Assembly: GCA_905197435.1 (NCBI GenBank)
Contig: CAJJYX010000096.1
Span: forward strand, 1 to 12,150
Source of the DNA: an uncultured Bacteroides sp.
GTDB taxonomy: Bacteria; Bacteroidota; Bacteroidia; Bacteroidales; Bacteroidaceae
Direction: 5' to 3'
DNA: 12,150 bases
Positions 7,868 through 12,150 of this stretch are shown here, piece by piece. The position numbers and the translations under genes were made by a program. The notes beneath the pieces are model-generated. The model was given only the letters and a program-made list of their open reading frames with translations. It was not told the origin of the DNA and did no database searches. Every line of letters starts with the position of its first letter. Position 1 is the stretch's first letter.

Positions 7868-10002
7868 CCCCTCTGTTCTACTCCCTTCATAGTCAATTGT
7901 ATTCGTTTCCGGTCCATGTCAATGCTGAGTACCTTTACGCGCACATGCTGGTGAATGGATACCACTTCATTGGGGTCTGATATGAATCTGTCTGCGAGTT
8001 GGGAGAGGTGCACCAGTCCGTTTTCCTTAATACCTATATCGACAAATGCGCCGAAGTTTGTGATATTTCCTACGATACCGGGCAGTTCCATGCCTTCACG
8101 CAGGTCGTTGATGGTGCGTACGTTCTTGTCGAATTCAAATATCTTTATCGGTCCGCGCGGGTCACGTCCGGGCTTGTCCAGCTCTTGCAGGATATCTTTC
8201 AGGGTCGGCATACCCACGGTAGGGGAGAGGTATCGTTCCGGATTAATCTTCAGGCGCAGCTCCTTGCCGGCTATCAGTTCGGCTACGGTGCATCCCAAAT
8301 CCTTGGCCATCTGCTCTACGATGCAATAACTCTCCGGATGTACGGCTGTGTTGTCCAGTGGATTTTTTGCTTGCGGAATACGTAGGAAGCCGGCACATTG
8401 CTCGAAAGCCTTGGCGCCCATACGCGGCACTTTCATCAGCTCCTTGCGTGAGGTGAAGGCACCGTTTGCTGCGCGGTAGTTCACGATATTCTGTGCCAGT
8501 TGCGGACCTAATCCCGAAATATAAGTCAGCAGATGGCTACTGGCCGTATTCAGGTTGACGCCTACCGAATTCACACAGTTCTCTACGGTCTGGTCCAATG
8601 ACTTTTTCAGTTTGCTCTGGTCCACATCATGCTGGTATTGTCCCACACCGATGGACTTCGGGTCAATCTTCACCAACTCTGCCAGCGGGTCCATCAGACG
8701 TCTTCCTATAGACACGGCACCGCGTACGGTCACATCATATTCGGGAAACTCATCCCGTGCAATTTTAGAGGCTGAATAGATGGAAGCTCCCTGTTCGCTG
8801 ACGATAAATATCTGCACGTCGCGGCTGAATCTTTGGCGTTTCAGAAACTCTTCCGTTTCGCGGCTGGCAGTCCCATTGCCGATGGCAACGGCATCTATCT
8901 TATAAGATTCGAGCATCATTTGCAGTTTGGCAAATGCTTCCTTCTGTTTGTTCACCGGGGGGTGGGGGTAGATATTCTCGTTATGGAGCAAGTTTCCCTG
9001 GGCATCCAGGCACACAACCTTGCAACCTGTACGGAATCCCGGATCTATGCCCATCACACGTTTCTGTCCCAATGGCGAGGCCAGCAGCAATTGGCGGAGA
9101 TTTTCCGCAAACACCTTGATGGCTTCCTCATCGGCACGTTCCTTGCTTTGTGTTGCAAATTCTGTTTCTATGGAGGGCTTCAGCAAACGTTTGTAGGCAT
9201 CCCTGACGGCTTCTGCCACCTGCTGTCCGCAGGCATTGTTGCTCCGGACGAACTGGCGTTCCAGCCGTTCCACACACTCTTCGTCATCGGGGCTGATGCT
9301 GACTTTCAGCAGCCCTTCCGCTTCAGCGCGCCGGATAGCGAGCAGGCGGTGCGAACTGCATCGCTTCAAGGATTCGGAACAGTCAAAGTAGTCGCGGTAT
9401 TTGGATGCTTCTTCTTCTTTGCCTTTCACTACCTTGGCAGTCAGCGTACCTTGCCGGGCAAAGGAGTTCCGGACACTGTTTCTGGCCCGTTCGTCTTCGC
9501 TCACGTGCTCGGCTATGATGTCCCGTGCACCCTTCAAGGCGTCTTCCACATTTTTGACGTCTCCTTTCACATAACCGGCGGCACATTTCTCCGGATGAGG
9601 CTCGCGCTGCAGCATCAGTAGGGTGGCAAGCGGTTCCAATCCCTTTTGGCGGGCAGCTTCGGCACGTGTTTTCCGCTTGGGCTTATAGGGGAGGTAGATG
9701 TCTTCCAGCACAGTATTGTCCCATGTCTCTTCAATGCGCTTCTGAAGTTCGGGAGTGAGCTTGCCTTGTTCCTGAATGGTGCTGAGAATGGTTTCCTTGC
9801 GCTTGGCGGTTTCACTCAGCTTCTCATATTGCGTCTGGATAGCTTCAATCTGCACTTCGTCCAGTCCTCCCGTTGCTTCCTTGCGGTAACGGCTGATGAA
9901 AGGGATTGTTGCTCCGTCATTGAGCAGGGACAATGTCTGTCCAATTTGTTTTTCTGATATGCCGAGAATGGCAGCTATCATGTTGTGGAAGATTTGTGTC
10001 AT
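7864..10002 (-). CDS. tex: RNA-binding transcriptional accessory protein Tex
   Basis: Tex is a conserved bacterial relative of eukaryotic Spt6 that binds nucleic acid and is linked to transcription. Its exact bacterial role is not firmly known. This protein has 712 residues. The helical Tex N-terminal region (about 1-190) begins with the typical pattern around FISRYRKEATGGLDEVQ (35-51). A YqgF/RuvC-like domain spans about 314-440 with GIDPGFRTG (318-326) and VSEQGASIYSAS (401-412). Helix-hairpin-helix repeats lie at about 485-545 (ISGLGPQLAQNIVNYR, then VPRMGAKAFEQ). The S1 RNA-binding domain is at about 638-708 and ends almost at the C-terminus, so the longer tails of some homologues are missing. 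It is convergent with the protease gene, sharing four bases at the ends, and divergent from the nucleotidase gene. Confidence 0.96.
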   Translation of the reverse strand: MTQIFHNMIAAILGISEKQIGQTLSLLNDGATIPFISRYRKEATGGLDEVQIEAIQTQYEKLSETAKRKETILSTIQEQGKLTPELQKRIEETWDNTVLEDIYLPYKPKRKTRAEAARQKGLEPLATLLMLQREPHPEKCAAGYVKGDVKNVEDALKGARDIIAEHVSEDERARNSVRNSFARQGTLTAKVVKGKEEEASKYRDYFDCSESLKRCSSHRLLAIRRAEAEGLLKVSISPDDEECVERLERQFVRSNNACGQQVAEAVRDAYKRLLKPSIETEFATQSKERADEEAIKVFAENLRQLLLASPLGQKRVMGIDPGFRTGCKVVCLDAQGNLLHNENIYPHPPVNKQKEAFAKLQMMLESYKIDAVAIGNGTASRETEEFLKRQRFSRDVQIFIVSEQGASIYSASKIARDEFPEYDVTVRGAVSIGRRLMDPLAELVKIDPKSIGVGQYQHDVDQSKLKKSLDQTVENCVNSVGVNLNTASSHLLTYISGLGPQLAQNIVNYRAANGAFTSRKELMKVPRMGAKAFEQCAGFLRIPQAKNPLDNTAVHPESYCIVEQMAKDLGCTVAELIAGKELRLKINPERYLSPTVGMPTLKDILQELDKPGRDPRGPIKIFEFDKNVRTINDLREGMELPGIVGNITNFGAFVDIGIKENGLVHLSQLADRFISDPNEVVSIHQHVRVKVLSIDMDRKRIQLTMKGVEQRG

Positions 10003-10028
10003 GTCAGCTTCTTTTTAATAATGCGTGC

Positions 10029-10036
10029 CAAAAGTA
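10029..10036 (-). promoter_or_regulatory. Candidate tex promoter -7 element
   Basis: TACTTTTG on the minus strand matches TAnnTTTG and lies 26 bases upstream of the tex ATG. A -33 TTTG is not clear. A small palindrome AACAATTGTT (10042-10051) lies just upstream in the shared divergent region. Confidence 0.45.
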
Positions 10037-10080
10037 CGAAAAACAATTGTTGTTTTTTTCTTTGGGTTCCAACTTTTGCA

Positions 10081-10088
10081 TATATTTG
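10081..10088 (+). promoter_or_regulatory. Candidate nucleotidase promoter -7 element
   Basis: TATATTTG matches TAnnTTTG. A TTTG at 10061-10064 could be the -33 box, although the 16-base spacing is shorter than usual. A start near 10095 would give a leader of about 90 bases before the ATG at 10187. Confidence 0.45.
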
Positions 10089-10186
10089 TCACAGCGATGG
10101 AGTTATTCCGGCTTTGAACTATACGGATAGAGTACGGTTTATGTGTGCCCATCTCCTGAATTTATAAGAACCAACAAGAAAATGTA

Positions 10187-11932
10187 ATGAAGAGATTTAG
10201 TTGTTTTTTTATCTGGATTTTTGTCCTGACGAGCATACTGCCCGCACAGGAAAGGGAAGTAAAACTGAAAGTCGTGCAGACCAGTGATATACACGGAAAC
10301 TATTATCCCTACGATTTTATACACCGCCGGGAAGCAACCGGCAGTCTGGCACGCGTGCATGCTTTGGTGCAGAAGGAACGTGAGGTCTATGGTGACAACC
10401 TGCTTCTGTTGGACAATGGTGACATTCTGCAAGGGCAGCCCACAGCCTATTATTACAATTACATTGACACCGTTTCCCTCCATCTGGCAGCGGAAATGAT
10501 GAATTTCATGGGCTATAATGCCGGCAATATGGGTAACCATGATGTAGAGACCGGCCGTGCCGTTTTCGACCGTTGGGCAGGTGACTGCCGTTTCCCCATA
10601 TTGGGTGCCAATATCGTGGATACCGCTACCGGGGAAACCCATTTCAAGCCTTATGAAGTGCTGGAACGTGACGGAGTGAAGATTGTTGTCCTCGGCATGA
10701 TAACCCCTGCCATTCCCGTGTGGCTTTCGGAGAATCTGTGGAAAGGACTGCGTTTTGACGATATGGAGGAGACAGCCCGCAAGTGGATGAAGATTATCCG
10801 TGAGAAAGAGAAACCGGATTTGGTTATCGGTATGTTCCATGCCGGTCAGGATGCCCAGTTGATGGGAGGCAAGTATCGTGAAAACGCTTCAGTAGAAGTG
10901 GCCTGCAATGTTCCGGGATTCGATATTATCCTGATGGGGCACGACCATGCACGCGAATGCAAGAGAGTATGCAATATAGCCGGTGACTCGGTACTGGTCA
11001 TGAATCCTGCCAATAATGGTGTTGTCGTGAGCAATGTGGACATAACGTTGAAGTTGCAGAACGGCAAGGTGGTAGGCAAGAAGATAGACGGTGTGCTGTC
11101 CGGAACGAAAGACTGCGGTGTCAGCGAAGAGTTCATGCGGCGCTTCGCCTCCGAATATGAAGCTGTACAGAATTTCGTTTCCAAGAAAATAGGCTCCTTA
11201 ACCGAGACCATATCCACACGTCCTGCTTATTTCGGTTCTTCCGCTTTCATTGACCTTATCCATGAATTGCAGCTGGCAATCAGCGGAGCGGATATTTCTT
11301 TTGCAGCTCCCTTGTCCTATGACACGGAAATCCGCAAAGGAGACATTTTCGTGAGCGACATGTTCAATCTGTATAAGTACGAAAATATGCTTTACACCAT
11401 GCGCCTGACGGGAAAAGAAATACGTGATGCTTTGGAGATGTCCTATGGTTTGTGGACCAATCGGATGAAGTCTGCGGACGATCATATCCTTCTCTTCCGG
11501 GAGAAGCGTCGCGAAGGCGCTACGGACAGAGCTTCGTTCAAGAATTTCAGCTTCAATTTCGATTCTGCGGCAGGGATTACCTACACAGTGGATGTGACCA
11601 AGCCGGCCGGTGAGAAAGTAACCATTCTCGGAATGGCGGACGGTACTCCGTTCGAGATGGATAAAGTGTATAAGGTGGCAGTGAATTCTTACCGTGGAAA
11701 CGGTGGCGGCGAATTGCTGACAAAGGGTTCCGGCATTTCGCAGGATGAACTGAAGGAACGTATCATCCACTCTACGGACAAGGACTTGCGCTATTATCTG
11801 ATGCAATATATCGAGCAGAAAAAGGAGATTGAACCGCGTGCGCTGAACCTGTGGAAATTCATTCCCGAAGAATGGGCGATTCCGGCTTCCAAGCGTGATT
11901 ATGAGTTCTTGTTTGGCAAAGTTAAAGAATAA
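10187..11932 (+). CDS. Secreted 5'-nucleotidase / 2',3'-cyclic phosphodiesterase family (UshA/CpdB-like)
   Basis: The 581-residue protein is a metallophosphoesterase joined to a 5'-nucleotidase C-terminal domain. A signal peptide (hydrophobic 6-18, likely cut after LPA at 20) sends it to the periplasm. The two-metal site is visible as TSDIHG (D34, H36), NGD (D79), GNHD (N117, H118), H218 in FHAG, and GHDH (H252, H254). The C-terminal substrate domain (about 330-545) contains YENMLYTMRLTGKEIRDALE (398-417) and NSYRGNGGGE (500-509). Aromatic residues in these regions stack on the nucleotide base in known family members. It probably removes phosphate from extracellular nucleotides for scavenging. 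Whether it prefers 5'-mononucleotides, cyclic nucleotides or UDP-sugars is not resolvable. It is a single gene, followed closely by the promoter of the next gene. Confidence 0.93.
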   Translation: MKRFSCFFIWIFVLTSILPAQEREVKLKVVQTSDIHGNYYPYDFIHRREATGSLARVHALVQKEREVYGDNLLLLDNGDILQGQPTAYYYNYIDTVSLHLAAEMMNFMGYNAGNMGNHDVETGRAVFDRWAGDCRFPILGANIVDTATGETHFKPYEVLERDGVKIVVLGMITPAIPVWLSENLWKGLRFDDMEETARKWMKIIREKEKPDLVIGMFHAGQDAQLMGGKYRENASVEVACNVPGFDIILMGHDHARECKRVCNIAGDSVLVMNPANNGVVVSNVDITLKLQNGKVVGKKIDGVLSGTKDCGVSEEFMRRFASEYEAVQNFVSKKIGSLTETISTRPAYFGSSAFIDLIHELQLAISGADISFAAPLSYDTEIRKGDIFVSDMFNLYKYENMLYTMRLTGKEIRDALEMSYGLWTNRMKSADDHILLFREKRREGATDRASFKNFSFNFDSAAGITYTVDVTKPAGEKVTILGMADGTPFEMDKVYKVAVNSYRGNGGGELLTKGSGISQDELKERIIHSTDKDLRYYLMQYIEQKKEIEPRALNLWKFIPEEWAIPASKRDYEFLFGKVKE

Positions 11933-11945
11933 TTCGCTACCTTTG
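11912..11945 (+). promoter_or_regulatory. Promoter of the histidine-rich protein gene
   Basis: Both Bacteroides boxes are present: TTTG at 11912-11915 and TACCTTTG at 11938-11945, spaced by 22 bases. The -33 box lies inside the end of the nucleotidase gene. Transcription would start near 11952, about 25 bases before the GTG start at 11978. Confidence 0.55.
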
Positions 11946-11977
11946 CGGCTTAAAATCAATAATATAAGTTTTTGGAC

Positions 11978-12150
11978 GTGAAGCAGAAGATAAGAAATAT
12001 AGGCGCATTGGGCTTGCTGGTACTGTTTATCATGTACCAGGCAAGCATCACTGCGTTCACTCACGTCCATTATGTGAATGGGGTGCTGATAACGCACTCG
12101 CATCCTTTTCATGGCACGCACTCTCACTCCAAAGCTTCCCTTCTGGTCAT
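11978..12150 (+). CDS. Histidine-rich small membrane or secreted protein, N-terminal part (runs off the window)
   Basis: A reading frame opens with GTG at 11978 and stays open to the window end (57 codons plus two bases). An in-frame TTG at 11972 is an alternative start. The product begins with a basic stretch (MKQKIRN) and a hydrophobic segment (about 8-27) that could be a signal peptide or anchor. It then becomes rich in histidine: THVHYVNGV, ITHSHPFHGTHSHS, with eight His between residues 29 and 51. This pattern suggests binding of zinc, copper or a similar metal outside the cytoplasm, but that is inference. I do not recognise a named family. A good promoter lies just upstream. No terminator separates it from the nucleotidase gene, so some read-through is possible. 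Confidence 0.7.
   Translation, partial: MKQKIRNIGALGLLVLFIMYQASITAFTHVHYVNGVLITHSHPFHGTHSHSKASLLV

Noticed and set aside
8833..9621. Plus-strand open frame of 262 codons opposite tex
   Set aside because: It lies wholly antisense to a well-recognised, domain-complete tex gene. Its translation shows no recognisable domain and it has no promoter of its own.
10042..10051. Palindrome AACAATTGTT between tex and the nucleotidase gene as an operator
   Set aside because: It is a short A/T-rich palindrome within T runs and could easily arise by chance. No second copy is seen.
10139..10840. Minus-strand open frame of 233 codons opposite the start of the nucleotidase gene
   Set aside because: It is antisense to the metal-binding motifs of the nucleotidase, and its translation has no domain resemblance.
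11198..12127. Minus-strand open frame of 309 codons opposite the nucleotidase gene and the histidine-rich gene
   Set aside because: It is the reverse of conserved nucleotidase sequence. Its His/Arg/Ile-rich translation is typical of an antisense shadow, and it has no promoter or domain support.

Overview
The window looks like a chromosomal segment from a Bacteroides-type bacterium (Bacteroidales). The clues are the protein set (grpE-dnaJ beside a divergent YbiT-like ABC-F ATPase, a BspA-like leucine-rich repeat protein and a CPBP protease), starts without clear Shine-Dalgarno sequences but with A/T-rich leaders, and several upstream matches to the Bacteroides -7 element TAnnTTTG. The species cannot be fixed from the sequence.

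Layout. Bases 1-138 hold the likely tail of an upstream plus-strand gene and its rho-independent terminator (80-114). An insertion sequence of about 1.72 kb follows (139-1862). It has 14-bp perfect terminal inverted repeats, one intact DDE transposase (IS1182/IS5-like), and a hairpin at each end that should stop transcription. It sits in what was probably a convergent gap and abuts the dnaJ terminator. On the minus strand, grpE and dnaJ form a two-gene operon, the co-chaperone and nucleotide-exchange partners of DnaK. A divergent control region of about 300 bases (two or three -7 elements, a long hairpin, a possible leader peptide) separates grpE from the plus-strand ABC-F gene (4054-5670). 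That gene ends at a perfect 50-bp palindrome, which also serves as terminator for the convergent leucine-rich repeat protein gene (5832-6884, minus). Next come a plus-strand CPBP intramembrane protease (6998-7867) and a minus-strand Tex RNA-binding protein (7864-10002), whose stop codons overlap tail to tail. Divergent from tex is a secreted 5'-nucleotidase/cyclic phosphodiesterase (10187-11932). The window ends inside a small membrane-anchored or secreted histidine-rich protein gene that starts with GTG at 11978 and has its own promoter.

Most of the window is housekeeping: protein folding, translation-linked ATPase, RNA binding and nucleotide scavenging, with one mobile element. No defence system, CRISPR array or obviously new multi-gene system is visible. 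The most interesting signal is in the ABC-F protein. Its second nucleotide-binding domain has lost the Walker A lysine, the Q-loop glutamine and the catalytic glutamate, and its first domain has lost the signature motif. All these losses fall in one of the two composite ATP sites, so the protein appears to have one working and one dead site. Other points worth checking are the transcription-insulating hairpins of the insertion sequence, the 50-bp palindrome, the ABC-F leader, the tex/CPBP stop overlap and the histidine-rich protein at the right edge.
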